From Pseudomonas protegens (GTDB taxonomy: Bacteria > Pseudomonadota > Gammaproteobacteria > Pseudomonadales > Pseudomonadaceae): a DNA stretch of 64,000 nt. The stretch lies in the NCBI RefSeq assembly GCF_003363755.1, contig NZ_CP031396.1, forward strand, positions 5,488,501-5,552,500, written 5' to 3'. The translations under genes and the position numbers were made by a program. This document shows, piece by piece, positions 9,198-17,759 of the stretch. The notes below the pieces were generated by a model. The model saw only the letters and a program-made list of their open reading frames with translations, was not told the origin of the DNA and searched no databases. The number at the start of each line of letters is the position of its first letter. The first letter of the stretch is position 1.

Positions 9198-9849
9198 TTA
9201 CCAACTGCTGATCTTCGATTGGGACGGCACTCTGGCTGACTCCATTGGTCGGATTGTTGAGTCGATGCACGTATCTGCCGATCGATCCGGTTTTCCTCGG
9301 CGTGATGATTTTGCCGTCAAGGGCATCATTGGGCTTGGGTTGCCAGAGGCGATTCGTACCTTGTATCCGGAAATCGACGACGGCCAGTTGGTCGCCTTTC
9401 GTCAGCATTACGCGGAACACTACATCGCGCTTGAGGCTGAGCCTTCACCGTTGTTTGCTGGAGTGGTGTCGTCTCTTGAGGCTTTTCGGGCTGAGGGTTA
9501 TCGGTTGGCGGTCGCTACGGGCAAGGCGCGCCGGGGCTTGGATCGGGTGCTGAAGTCTCATGGCTGGGAAGAGTATTTCGATATCACCCGGGCTGCCGAT
9601 GAGACTGCCAGCAAGCCCCATCCCTTGATGCTGGAGGAGATTCTTGCTCATTGCGGTGTTGGGCCTCGGCAGGCATTGATGGTCGGGGATTCGTCCTTTG
9701 ATCTGTTGATGGCGCGTAATGCTGGCATGGATTCGGTGGCGGTTAGCTACGGTGCTCAGTCCATTGAGGCCTTGCAGGTGTTTGAGCCGCGCCTGTCCAT
9801 CGATCGTTTTCCTGAGTTGCACGCCTGGCTCAGTCAGGGTGTCGATTAA
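9187..9849 (+). CDS. HAD-superfamily (subfamily IA) phosphatase, phosphoglycolate phosphatase-like
   Basis: A 220-aa protein with a GTG start at 9187 inside the end of rluC, so translation is probably coupled. The HAD motifs are present in order: FDWDGTLADS at the N terminus (nucleophile aspartate), VATGK in the middle, the lysine in SKPHP, and MVGDSSFD (acidic pair). The cap segment fits family IA. Conserved in this position across Pseudomonas; the physiological substrate is not defined by sequence. Confidence 0.88.
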   Translation: MHPDYQLLIFDWDGTLADSIGRIVESMHVSADRSGFPRRDDFAVKGIIGLGLPEAIRTLYPEIDDGQLVAFRQHYAEHYIALEAEPSPLFAGVVSSLEAFRAEGYRLAVATGKARRGLDRVLKSHGWEEYFDITRAADETASKPHPLMLEEILAHCGVGPRQALMVGDSSFDLLMARNAGMDSVAVSYGAQSIEALQVFEPRLSIDRFPELHAWLSQGVD

Positions 9850-9870
9850 GTTTTCGTTGGGGTAGCAAGC

Positions 9871-10860
9871 ATGTCTGATGAATGGAAGGCGCCAAGCAAG
9901 GCCGGCGCTGAAGGTGGTGACGATAAAAGCTGGCGGTTGTTGGAAAAGACCCTCCTGGCCAGTGTTCAGGAGCAGCGTCGTTCGCGGCGTTGGGGGATTT
10001 TCTTCAAGCTGCTGACCTTTGTGTACCTGTTTGTCGCGCTGGCGTTGTTTACTCCGTTGATGACCATGGAGAAGAGCGCCGCTCGTGGTGGTAGCTACAC
10101 CGCAGTGATCGATGTCACGGGGGTGATTGCCGACAAGGAGTCTGCAAGCGCGGACAATATCGTCGGTAGCTTGCGCACGGCCTTTGATGATCCCAAGGTC
10201 AAGGGCATTGTTTTGCGTATCAACAGTCCTGGCGGCAGTCCGGTGCAGTCTGGCTATGTTTATGACGAGATTCGCCGTTTACGGGCTCTGCACAAGGACA
10301 CCAAGGTGTATGCGGTGATTTCTGATCTCGGTGCTTCTGGCGCTTATTACATTGCCAGTGCTGCTGATCAGATCTATGCCGACAAGGCGAGTCTGGTGGG
10401 CTCCATTGGGGTTACGGCTGCCGGTTACGGTTTTGTCGGTGCGATGGAGAAGCTGGGGGTCGAGCGCCGTACCTACACCTCTGGCGAGCACAAGTCGTTC
10501 CTTGATCCGTTTCAGCCGCAAAAGCCTGAAGAGACCCAGTTCTGGCAAGGTGTGCTGGATACAACTCATCGTCAGTTCATCGCCAGCGTCAAGCAGGGGC
10601 GTGGCGAGCGTCTCAAGGACAAGGAGCATCCTGAGCTGTTTTCCGGGCTGGTCTGGTCTGGTGAGCAGGCACTGCAGTTGGGCTTGATTGACGGCCTGGG
10701 CAGCACCAGTTCGGTGGCGCGGGATGTGATCGGCGAGAAGGAAGTGGTGGATTTTACTGTTCAGGAGTCGCCTTTCGATCGTTTCTCGAAGAAGCTGGGC
10801 GCCAGCGTGGCTGAGCAGATCGCCATGTGGATGGGCTTTCAGGGGCCAACCTTGCGTTGA
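9871..10860 (+). CDS. sppA: Signal peptide peptidase SppA-type (S49) protease
   Basis: A 329-aa protein with a cytoplasmic N terminus, one membrane segment at about residues 45-65 (LLTFVYLFVALALFTP region) and a periplasmic S49 domain. INSPGGSPVQSG and the nucleophile region SDLGASGAYYIASAAD are the family signatures. It is about the length of a single-domain SppA. Such proteases cleave leftover signal peptides in the inner membrane. The gene is 21 bases behind the HAD gene and is closed by a terminator. Confidence 0.92.
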   Translation: MSDEWKAPSKAGAEGGDDKSWRLLEKTLLASVQEQRRSRRWGIFFKLLTFVYLFVALALFTPLMTMEKSAARGGSYTAVIDVTGVIADKESASADNIVGSLRTAFDDPKVKGIVLRINSPGGSPVQSGYVYDEIRRLRALHKDTKVYAVISDLGASGAYYIASAADQIYADKASLVGSIGVTAAGYGFVGAMEKLGVERRTYTSGEHKSFLDPFQPQKPEETQFWQGVLDTTHRQFIASVKQGRGERLKDKEHPELFSGLVWSGEQALQLGLIDGLGSTSSVARDVIGEKEVVDFTVQESPFDRFSKKLGASVAEQIAMWMGFQGPTLR

Positions 10861-10872
10861 CTTCGGGGGGGT

Positions 10873-10900
10873 AAAAAGCCGGCCGCAGTGCCGGCTTTTT
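10873..10900. terminator. Bidirectional terminator between sppA and yceF
   Basis: AAAAAGCCGGC and GCCGGCTTTTT form an 11-bp stem with a 6-base loop. The A and T runs allow use by both converging genes. Confidence 0.9.
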
Positions 10901-10909
10901 AGTGTCTGC

Positions 10910-11488
10910 TCAGGGCACTTCCACGCCTTCGGCCAGTAGCATGTCCACCAGGCGGATCAGTGGCAGTCCTATGAGGCTGGTGGCATCGCTGCCGACGGTG
11001 CTCTGGAACAGGCTGACACCCAGGCCTTCGGCCTTGAAGCTGCCAGCGCAGTCGAAGGGCTGCTCTGCGTGCAGGTAGCGTTCGATGCGGGCGCTGTCGA
11101 GGTGGCGCATGTTGACCGTAAAGGGGATGCAATCCACCTGGCATTGGCCGCTCTTGCTGTTGAGCAGGGCTAGGCCGGTGAGGAAGGTCACGCTCGCGCC
11201 GCTGGCGTCCAGCAACTGCTGGCGGGCCTTGTCGAAGGTGTGAGGCTTGCCGATGATGCGCCCCCCTAGTACCGCTACCTGATCCGAGCCGATGATCAGG
11301 TGTGCCGGGTGGGTGGTTGCCAGGGCGCGGGCTTTTTCCTCGGCCAGGCGCTTCACCAGCTCTATGGCGTGCTCGCCTGGGCGGTGGCTTTCGTCAATGT
11401 CAGGAGAGCTGCAAGTGAAGGGGAGTTGCAGGCGAGAGAGCAATTCTCGGCGGTACACCGAGCTCGAAGCTAGTAATAAAGGCAGCAT
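10910..11488 (-). CDS. yceF: Maf-family nucleotide pyrophosphatase YceF (7-methyl-GTP type)
   Basis: A 192-aa protein. Two ATGs are close together, at 11494 and 11488. The Shine-Dalgarno AGGAG directly abuts the first and is six bases before the second, so 11488 is preferred. Family motifs are LLASSSVYRRELL at the N terminus, IIGSDQVAVL in the middle and the EGLGVSLF region. Maf proteins hydrolyse non-canonical NTPs. The YceF branch, found beside yceD-rpmF-plsX as here, prefers m7GTP in E. coli. It is divergent from yceD. Confidence 0.92.
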   Translation of the reverse strand: MLPLLLASSSVYRRELLSRLQLPFTCSSPDIDESHRPGEHAIELVKRLAEEKARALATTHPAHLIIGSDQVAVLGGRIIGKPHTFDKARQQLLDASGASVTFLTGLALLNSKSGQCQVDCIPFTVNMRHLDSARIERYLHAEQPFDCAGSFKAEGLGVSLFQSTVGSDATSLIGLPLIRLVDMLLAEGVEVP

Positions 11489-11556
11489 GCGCATCTCCTG
11501 GGGTGGGGCGGGAATTCTAGCGGGGCTCGCAAGTGACGGACAGGGCTGAATTTCCT

Positions 11557-11584
11557 TTGACATGGCCGGGGGCATCCCTATAAT
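11557..11584 (+). promoter_or_regulatory. Consensus sigma-70 promoter of yceD-rpmF-plsX
   Basis: TTGACA (11557-11562), 16 bases, TATAAT (11579-11584): both boxes match consensus exactly. The expected transcription start is about 11591, only about three bases before the yceD ATG, so the message would be almost leaderless. Confidence 0.85.
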
Positions 11585-11593
11585 GCTGCGCCT

Positions 11594-12121
11594 ATGTTGA
11601 ATGACCCGATTCCACCTCACGTTGACCCGCGCAAATTGGCTGACCGTGGCACCACCCTTCAAGGTGAACTGCTGCTGGCCGATTTGGAGAGACTCTGCGA
11701 CCCGCTTTCCGACAATGTCGGTACGGTGCAGGCTAAATTCGTTTTCGAGCGTGACGAGCGTAAAGCTGTAGTTATCCACAGCTCCATCGACGTCGAAGTC
11801 AAAATGGTTTGCCAGCGTTGTCTTGAGCTGGTCACCCTGCCGATCCACAGCGAGTGCAGTTACGCCGTGGTGAAGGAGGGTGCGAATACCCAGTCGTTGC
11901 CGAAAGGTTATGACGTGCTGGAACTGGGCGAAGATCCTTTGGATCTGCAGGCGTTGGTCGAGGAAGAGCTTTTGCTTGCCTTGCCTATCGTGCCTGCTCA
12001 TCATCCGGAAGAATGCCAGCAGCCGGCGGGGCTCGATGAGCCCGAACCGAGCGAGGACGAGGTAACGCGGTCCAACCCGTTCAGTGTATTGGCGCAGTTA
12101 AAGCGTGACCCAAACGTTTAG
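11594..12121 (+). CDS. yceD: YceD/DUF177 family protein involved in 23S rRNA accumulation
   Basis: A 175-aa acidic protein with the DUF177 core: CQRCL as a short cysteine motif near residue 77 and an acidic C-terminal half (EDPLDLQALVEEELLLALP). YceD family members lie next to rpmF in bacteria and in plants are needed for normal 23S rRNA levels. The ATG has no clear ribosome-binding site, in keeping with a near-leaderless message from the consensus promoter just upstream. rpmF follows 13 bases later. Confidence 0.9.
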   Translation: MLNDPIPPHVDPRKLADRGTTLQGELLLADLERLCDPLSDNVGTVQAKFVFERDERKAVVIHSSIDVEVKMVCQRCLELVTLPIHSECSYAVVKEGANTQSLPKGYDVLELGEDPLDLQALVEEELLLALPIVPAHHPEECQQPAGLDEPEPSEDEVTRSNPFSVLAQLKRDPNV

Positions 12122-12134
12122 GAGTTAATCAATT

Positions 12135-12317
12135 ATGGCTGTTCAGCAGAACAAAAAATCCCGCTCTGCCCGTGACATGCGTCGCTCCCACGATGCTCTC
12201 GAGGCTAGCACCCTGTCCGTAGAAAAGACCACCGGTGAAGTTCACCTGCGTCACCACGTATCGCCAGAAGGCGTATACCGTGGTCGTAAAGTGATCGACA
12301 AGGGCGCTGACGAGTAA
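12135..12317 (+). CDS. rpmF: 50S ribosomal protein L32
   Basis: A 60-aa basic protein with the L32 N terminus ([21 protein letters not shown]) and a family-typical length. It has no zinc-binding cysteines, so it is the C-minus type. A good ribosome-binding site (AGGAG) precedes the ATG. It lies between yceD and plsX, the usual arrangement linking ribosome and phospholipid synthesis genes. Confidence 0.97.
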
Positions 12318-12320
12318 TCC

Positions 12321-13331
12321 TTGTCCGCTCAAGTCATCGCGATTGACGCAATGGGCGGGGACTTCGGTCCCCGCAGCATTGTTCAGGCCAGTATTGCTTG
12401 CCTGTCTGCTACCCCCTCGCTGCACCTGACCCTGGTCGGTCAACCCTCCCTACTTGAAGAGCTGCTCTCCGGTCATTCGGCCGTGGATCGCGCACGCCTG
12501 ACGATTACTCCGGCAAGCGAAGTGATTGCCATGGACGAGAAGCCTGCCCAGGCATTGCGTGGCAAGCCTGATTCGTCGATGCGGGTGGCGCTCGAGTTGT
12601 TGCGGGATGAAAAGGTCCAGGCTTGTGTCAGTGCAGGTAATACCGGGGCGCTGATGGCTCTGTCGCGTTACGTGCTCAAGACCCTGCCCGGCATCGATCG
12701 TCCGGCGATGGTGGCTGCCATTCCCACTCAGCGCGGCTATTGCCAGTTGCTGGACCTGGGGGCCAACGTCGATTGCAGTGCCGAGCACCTGTTGCAGTTC
12801 GCAATCATGGGGTCGGTTGCGGCACAAAGCCTGGGCATCGTGCGGCCAAGAGTGGCCTTGCTGAATATCGGTACCGAAGACATCAAGGGTAATCAGCAGG
12901 TCAAGCTGGCGGCGAGTCTGCTTCAGCAGGCGCGAGGGCTGAACTACATAGGCTTCGTTGAAGGTGACGGGTTGTATCGCGGCGAGGCGGATGTGGTGGT
13001 GTGCGACGGTTTTGTCGGCAACATCCTGCTCAAGTCCAGCGAGGGGCTGGCCACCATGATTGCTGCTCGTATCGAGGCATTGTTCAGGCGCAATCTGCTA
13101 TCCCGCGCCGTAGGTGTGCTGGCCTTGCCGCTGATGCGGCGATTACAGGCGGACCTGGCGCCGGCTCGGCACAATGGTGCGAGCTTTCTCGGGTTGCAGG
13201 GAATAGTGGTGAAAAGCCACGGTTCTGCGGGCGTTCAGGGGTTTCAGAGTGCGATTCAGCGTGCATTGATCGAAATCCAGGAAGACCTGCCGCGACGCCT
13301 GCATGGGCGCCTTGAAGATCTGTTGCTTTAG
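12321..13331 (+). CDS. plsX: Phosphate acyltransferase PlsX
   Basis: A 336-aa protein with a TTG start at 12321, three bases after the rpmF stop; no better start keeps the conserved N terminus VIAIDAMGGDFGP. Other family segments are SAGNTGALMALS and NIGTEDIKGN. PlsX makes acyl-phosphate from acyl-ACP, the first step of phospholipid acylation by PlsY. The TTG start and minimal spacing suggest coupling to rpmF translation. Confidence 0.95.
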   Translation: MSAQVIAIDAMGGDFGPRSIVQASIACLSATPSLHLTLVGQPSLLEELLSGHSAVDRARLTITPASEVIAMDEKPAQALRGKPDSSMRVALELLRDEKVQACVSAGNTGALMALSRYVLKTLPGIDRPAMVAAIPTQRGYCQLLDLGANVDCSAEHLLQFAIMGSVAAQSLGIVRPRVALLNIGTEDIKGNQQVKLAASLLQQARGLNYIGFVEGDGLYRGEADVVVCDGFVGNILLKSSEGLATMIAARIEALFRRNLLSRAVGVLALPLMRRLQADLAPARHNGASFLGLQGIVVKSHGSAGVQGFQSAIQRALIEIQEDLPRRLHGRLEDLLL

Positions 13332-13457
13332 GCGTTTATCCTGTGGAGTGCTTAAATGTGACCGCTCAGTTCAATTGGCCATCCAACTGTCAGTTTCTTG
13401 CGTCCACCGCGGTGTGACGTCAATTCTCCGACGACAAGATCATTAGGGGCTTGTTAC

Positions 13458-14396
13458 ATGTCTGCATCCCTCGCATTCGTCTTTCCAGGACAGGGCTCGC
13501 AGTCCCTCGGCATGTTGGCCGAGTTGGGCGCGCAGTACCCACTGATCCTCGATACCTTCAAGGAAGCCTCCGATGCTCTGGGCTACGACCTCTGGGCTCT
13601 GACCCAGCAAGGTCCCGAAGAGCTGCTCAATCAAACCGACAAGACTCAACCGGCCATCCTCACCGCCTCCATCGCCCTATGGCGTGTCTGGTTGGCTGAG
13701 GGTGGTGCGCGTCCGGCCTTCGTCGCGGGTCACAGTCTGGGTGAATACAGCGCTCTGGTGGCCGCTGGCAGTCTGACTCTGGCCGAAGCGGTCAAGCTGG
13801 TCGAGCGTCGTGGTCAGCTGATGCAGGAAGCCGTGCCGGCAGGCCAAGGCGGCATGGCGGCCATTCTTGGTCTGGACGACGCCGATGTCGTGGCGGCCTG
13901 TGCAGAAGCTGCGCAAGGTGAAGTGGTTAGTGCGGTGAACTACAACTCCCCGGGCCAGGTGGTGATCGCTGGTGCCAAGGCGGCGGTGGACCGTGCTATC
14001 GAGGGTTGCAAGGCGCGCGGAGCCAAGCGCGCCATGCCATTGCCGGTCAGCGTGCCGTCCCATTGCGAGCTGATGCGCCCTGCGGCTGAGCGTTTCGCTG
14101 AATCGATTGCTGCGATCAACTGGCAGGCACCGCAGATTCCGCTGGTACAGAATGTCAGCGCCGCCGTGGCGGCCGACCTAGATACTCTCAAGCGCGACTT
14201 GCTGGAACAGCTGTACAAGCCTGTGCGCTGGGTCGAGTCGGTGCAGACCCTGGCGAACCAGGGCGCCACCCAGCTGGTGGAATGCGGTCCGGGCAAGGTC
14301 CTGGCCGGTCTCAACAAGCGCTGCGCCGAAGGCGTGTCGACCTCTAACCTGAATACCCCAGATGCTTTCGCTGCCGCTCGTGCAGCGTTGGCCTGA
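13458..14396 (+). CDS. fabD: Malonyl-CoA:ACP transacylase
   Basis: A 312-aa protein starting at MSASLAFVFPGQGSQ (13458), the conserved FabD N terminus; the longer upstream frame is not conserved. The active-site serine is in GHSLGEYSAL and the histidine in the PVSVPSHCELM region. It loads malonate onto ACP for fatty acid elongation. It follows plsX after a 126-base gap, and fabG follows in the same direction. Confidence 0.97.
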   Translation: MSASLAFVFPGQGSQSLGMLAELGAQYPLILDTFKEASDALGYDLWALTQQGPEELLNQTDKTQPAILTASIALWRVWLAEGGARPAFVAGHSLGEYSALVAAGSLTLAEAVKLVERRGQLMQEAVPAGQGGMAAILGLDDADVVAACAEAAQGEVVSAVNYNSPGQVVIAGAKAAVDRAIEGCKARGAKRAMPLPVSVPSHCELMRPAAERFAESIAAINWQAPQIPLVQNVSAAVAADLDTLKRDLLEQLYKPVRWVESVQTLANQGATQLVECGPGKVLAGLNKRCAEGVSTSNLNTPDAFAAARAALA

Positions 14397-14412
14397 ACTA
14401 GGAGAAGCTTGC

Positions 14413-15153
14413 ATGAGTCTGCAAGGTAAAGTTGCACTGGTGACCGGCGCCAGCCGTGGGATCGGCCAGGCCATCGCGCTTGAGCTGGGGCGTATGGGCG
14501 CCACCGTGGTGGGTACTGCCACTTCCGCATCGGGAGCCGAGCGCATCGCCGCTACCCTCAAGGAAAACGGCATTCAAGGCACCGGCCTTGAGCTCAATGT
14601 CACCAGCGACGAGTCCGTGGCTGCGGTTCTGGCCAGCATCACCGAGCAGTTCGGTGCGCCGGCGATCCTGGTGAACAACGCCGGTATCACTCGCGACAAC
14701 CTGATGATGCGCATGAAAGATGACGAGTGGTACGACGTGGTCGATACCAACTTGAATAGTCTGTATCGCCTGTCCAAGGGTGTTTTGCGTGGCATGACCA
14801 AGGCTCGTTGGGGTCGAATTATCAGTATTGGCTCTGTTGTGGGTGCCATGGGCAACGCAGGCCAAGTAAACTACGCCGCCGCCAAAGCCGGTCTGGAAGG
14901 TTTCAGCCGTGCCCTGGCGCGTGAAGTGGGTTCGCGGTCGATCACTGTGAACTCGGTTGCTCCCGGTTTTATCGATACCGATATGACCCGCGAGTTGCCG
15001 GAAGCACAACGTGAAGCCCTGCTGACGCAAATTCCGCTGGGTCGTCTGGGTCAGGCTCAAGAGATCGCGCAAGTGGTCGCTTTTCTGGCATCCGACGGTG
15101 CGGCATACGTTACTGGGGCTACAATCCCGGTCAACGGCGGGATGTATATGTGA
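14413..15153 (+). CDS. fabG: 3-oxoacyl-ACP reductase
   Basis: A 246-aa short-chain dehydrogenase. It has the NADPH-binding TGASRGIGQ near the N terminus, NNAGITRDN, the catalytic serine in ISIGSVVG, and Y-x3-K in NYAAAKAG. AGGAG stands nine bases before the ATG at 14413. It carries out the first reduction of each fatty acid elongation cycle. The gene order fabD-fabG-acpP-fabF is intact. Confidence 0.97.
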   Translation: MSLQGKVALVTGASRGIGQAIALELGRMGATVVGTATSASGAERIAATLKENGIQGTGLELNVTSDESVAAVLASITEQFGAPAILVNNAGITRDNLMMRMKDDEWYDVVDTNLNSLYRLSKGVLRGMTKARWGRIISIGSVVGAMGNAGQVNYAAAKAGLEGFSRALAREVGSRSITVNSVAPGFIDTDMTRELPEAQREALLTQIPLGRLGQAQEIAQVVAFLASDGAAYVTGATIPVNGGMYM

Positions 15154-15269
15154 GTCAAATGTGACGGATTGCTTCAAAAAAATGTCATACGAGCTGTCTA
15201 AAATCCGTTATAAAGCTGCAATCAATTTATAGGCAGATGGCCAAAGGGTTTGAGGGATGAAGCTTTCAG

Positions 15270-15297
15270 TTGAAAAGCTGAAAAGCCTTTCTATACA
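15270..15297 (+). promoter_or_regulatory. Promoter upstream of acpP
   Basis: TTGAAA (15270-15275), 16 bases, TATACA (15292-15297). It lies in the 196-base gap between fabG and acpP and would give a leader of about 45 bases, allowing the high expression ACP needs. Confidence 0.6.
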
Positions 15298-15349
15298 CTT
15301 ACCCACTGGCCAGCTGCCTGAATTTGTCCATTAGGAGTGAAAACAAGGT

Positions 15350-15586
15350 ATGAGCACCATCGAAGAGCGCGTCAAGAAAATCGTTGCTGAGCAACTGGGC
15401 GTTAAAGAAGAAGAAGTTGTGAACACCGCTTCCTTCGTTGAAGACCTGGGTGCCGACTCCCTTGACACCGTTGAGCTGGTGATGGCTCTGGAAGAGGAAT
15501 TCGAGACCGAAATCCCTGACGAAGAAGCTGAAAAGATCACTACCGTTCAAGCAGCTATCGACTACGTTACCAGCCACCAGGCTTAA
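15350..15586 (+). CDS. acpP: Acyl carrier protein
   Basis: A 78-aa, strongly acidic protein with the phosphopantetheine attachment site DSLDTVELVM (Ser37). Codon use is highly biased, as expected for an abundant protein. A ribosome-binding site (AGGAG) precedes the ATG. It carries growing acyl chains for FabD, FabG, FabF and PlsX encoded alongside. A terminator follows, separating it from fabF. Confidence 0.98.
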   Translation: MSTIEERVKKIVAEQLGVKEEEVVNTASFVEDLGADSLDTVELVMALEEEFETEIPDEEAEKITTVQAAIDYVTSHQA

Positions 15587-15615
15587 TCGTTTGTAGTCGT
15601 CTTTTGCTGTCATGG

Positions 15616-15651
15616 AAAAACCGCACTGCCGTTACGGCGTGCGGTTTTTTC
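15616..15651 (+). terminator. Terminator after acpP
   Basis: AAAAACCGCAC and GTGCGGTTTTT pair around an inner TGCC/GGCG stem, and a T run follows. It would limit read-through from acpP into fabF, giving separate levels of the two. Confidence 0.85.
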
Positions 15652-15696
15652 TTTAGGCCTGATACAAAGTGTCGTCATTAGAAAAAGGAGAGTGCT

Positions 15697-16941
15697 GTGT
15701 CGCGTAGACGCGTCGTAGTCACCGGTATGGGTATGTTGTCGCCACTGGGTACGGATGTACCGAGTAGCTGGCAGGGCATTCTGGCTGGCCAAAGTGGCAT
15801 TGGTCTGATCGAACACACCGACCTTTCTGCCTATTCCACCCGTTTTGGCGGCTCGGTAAAGGGCTTCAATGTCGAGGAGTACCTGTCGGCCAAAGAGGCC
15901 CGCAAACTCGACCTGTTCATTCAATACGGTCTGGCGGCCGGGTTTCAGGCGGTGCGTAACGCCGGCCTGGAAGTCACCGATGCCAACCGCGAGCGCATCG
16001 GTGTGGCCATGGGGTCGGGTATTGGCGGTTTGACCAATATCGAAGAAACCAGCCGCATCCTGCACGATTCCGGCCCACGGCGGATTTCTCCGTTCTTCGT
16101 GCCCGGTTCGATCATCAATATGATTTCCGGCTTCCTGTCCATCCATCTGGGTGCCCAGGGGCCGAACTATGCCATTTCTACTGCCTGTACCACTGGTACC
16201 CACTGCATCGGCATGGCCGCGCGCAACATTGCCTACGGCGAAGCCGACGTGATGATTGCCGGTGGCGCCGAAATGGCCGCCTGTGGCCTGGGTATGGGGG
16301 GCTTCGGTGCGTCCCGTGCGCTGTCGACTCGCAATGACGAGCCGACCCGTGCCAGCCGTCCGTGGGACAAGGGGCGTGATGGCTTCGTGCTGGCCGACGG
16401 TGCGGGTGCCCTGGTTCTTGAGGAGCTGGAGCACGCCAAGGCTCGTGGCGCCACCATCTACGCTGAGCTGATCGGCTTCGGCATGAGCGGTGATGCCTAT
16501 CACATGACGTCGCCACCCGCCGATGGCGCCGGTGCCGCTCGCTGCATCGCCAACGCCTTGCGTGACGCCAAGCTCAATGTCGATCAAGTGCAGTACATCA
16601 ACGCCCATGGTACTTCGACTCCGGCCGGTGACCTGGCGGAAGCCGAAGCGATCAAGAGTGTGTTCGGCGACCATGCCTACAAGCTCGCGGTCAGTTCCAC
16701 CAAGTCCATGACCGGTCACCTGCTGGGTGCTGCCGGGGCGATCGAGGCGATCTTCAGCGTACTGGCAATCAACAGTCAGGCTGCGCCGCCCACCATCAAC
16801 CTGGATGAACCGGATGAGGGTTGCGACCTCGATTTCGTGCCGCACACTGCGCGCAGCATGGACATCGATGTGGTGCTGTCCAACTCCTTCGGCTTTGGTG
16901 GCACCAACGGCTCCCTGGTGTTCCGCCGGTTCTCCGAGTAA
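15697..16941 (+). CDS. fabF: 3-oxoacyl-ACP synthase II
   Basis: A 414-aa protein with a GTG start at 15697, six bases behind AAAGGAG. The thiolase-fold active site is complete: cysteine in STACTTGTH, histidines in NAHGTSTPAGD and GHLLGAAGA. It condenses malonyl-ACP with acyl-ACP and governs the cis-vaccenate branch. The stop overlaps the start of pabC (TAATG). Confidence 0.97.
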   Translation: MSRRRVVVTGMGMLSPLGTDVPSSWQGILAGQSGIGLIEHTDLSAYSTRFGGSVKGFNVEEYLSAKEARKLDLFIQYGLAAGFQAVRNAGLEVTDANRERIGVAMGSGIGGLTNIEETSRILHDSGPRRISPFFVPGSIINMISGFLSIHLGAQGPNYAISTACTTGTHCIGMAARNIAYGEADVMIAGGAEMAACGLGMGGFGASRALSTRNDEPTRASRPWDKGRDGFVLADGAGALVLEELEHAKARGATIYAELIGFGMSGDAYHMTSPPADGAGAARCIANALRDAKLNVDQVQYINAHGTSTPAGDLAEAEAIKSVFGDHAYKLAVSSTKSMTGHLLGAAGAIEAIFSVLAINSQAAPPTINLDEPDEGCDLDFVPHTARSMDIDVVLSNSFGFGGTNGSLVFRRFSE

Positions 16942-17756
16942 TGCATAGCTGGGTCGACGGTCGGCCAGCTGACGCGCTGTCGCTCAGGGACCGCGGCCTG
17001 GCCTATGGCGATGGTCTGTTCGAGACCATCGCTGTCCGAGCCGGGCAACCGCAACTGCTGGAGCGGCACTTGCAGCGTCTGGCCGAAGGCTGCCGACGTC
17101 TGGCGCTGAGCGCGGATCAGGCGCTGATTCGCGACGAAGTGCTGGCCTATGCGGCGGCCCTGGGGGAGGGCGTGCTCAAGCTGATCCTGACCCGGGGCGA
17201 CAGCCTGCGAGGATATGCCGCCGATCCTGCAGGTGCTGCGCGGCGGATTCTCCAGGGCGGGGCCTTGCCGGCTTATCCGGCGGCTCATGCCGATCAGGGG
17301 GTTGTGCTGTTCCCTTGCGTCACGCGTTTATCCGAGCAGCCGCTGTTGGCCGGCCTCAAGCATCTCAATCGCCTTGAACAGGTTCTGGCTCGCGCTGAAT
17401 GGCGCGATCCCGAGCACGCCGAAGGCTTGATGCTCGACGCTGCCGGACGGGTGATCGAAGGTGTATTCAGCAATCTGTTTCTGGTCAGTCAGGGGCGTCT
17501 GCTGACGGCTGATCTGAGTCGCTGCGGTGTGGCTGGAGTGATGCGCGCTGAAATTTTGTTTCAGGCCGAGTCACAAGGCATCCCCTTTGAAGTGACGGAT
17601 ATCAGCCTTGATCAACTGCAACAGGCGGACGAGGTCTTCGTCTGCAACAGTGTCTACGGCATTTGGCCAGTGCTTGGCTGCGCCGGGATGAGCTGGTCGG
17701 CGGGTGCGCTCACCCGTAAACTGCAGGGCATTACCCGCGCACTACTGGATGCTTGA
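16941..17756 (+). CDS. pabC: Aminodeoxychorismate lyase
   Basis: A 271-aa fold-IV PLP enzyme; the ATG at 16941 shares a base with the fabF stop. DRGLAYGDGLFETI at the N terminus and the PLP lysine in LKHLNRLEQVLA are typical, as is EGVFSNLFLV. It releases pyruvate from aminodeoxychorismate to make 4-aminobenzoate for folate. The fabF-pabC-mltG-tmk-holB order is conserved in gamma-proteobacteria, so its context is ordinary until tmk. Confidence 0.94.
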   Translation: MHSWVDGRPADALSLRDRGLAYGDGLFETIAVRAGQPQLLERHLQRLAEGCRRLALSADQALIRDEVLAYAAALGEGVLKLILTRGDSLRGYAADPAGAARRILQGGALPAYPAAHADQGVVLFPCVTRLSEQPLLAGLKHLNRLEQVLARAEWRDPEHAEGLMLDAAGRVIEGVFSNLFLVSQGRLLTADLSRCGVAGVMRAEILFQAESQGIPFEVTDISLDQLQQADEVFVCNSVYGIWPVLGCAGMSWSAGALTRKLQGITRALLDA

Positions 17757-17759
17757 TTC

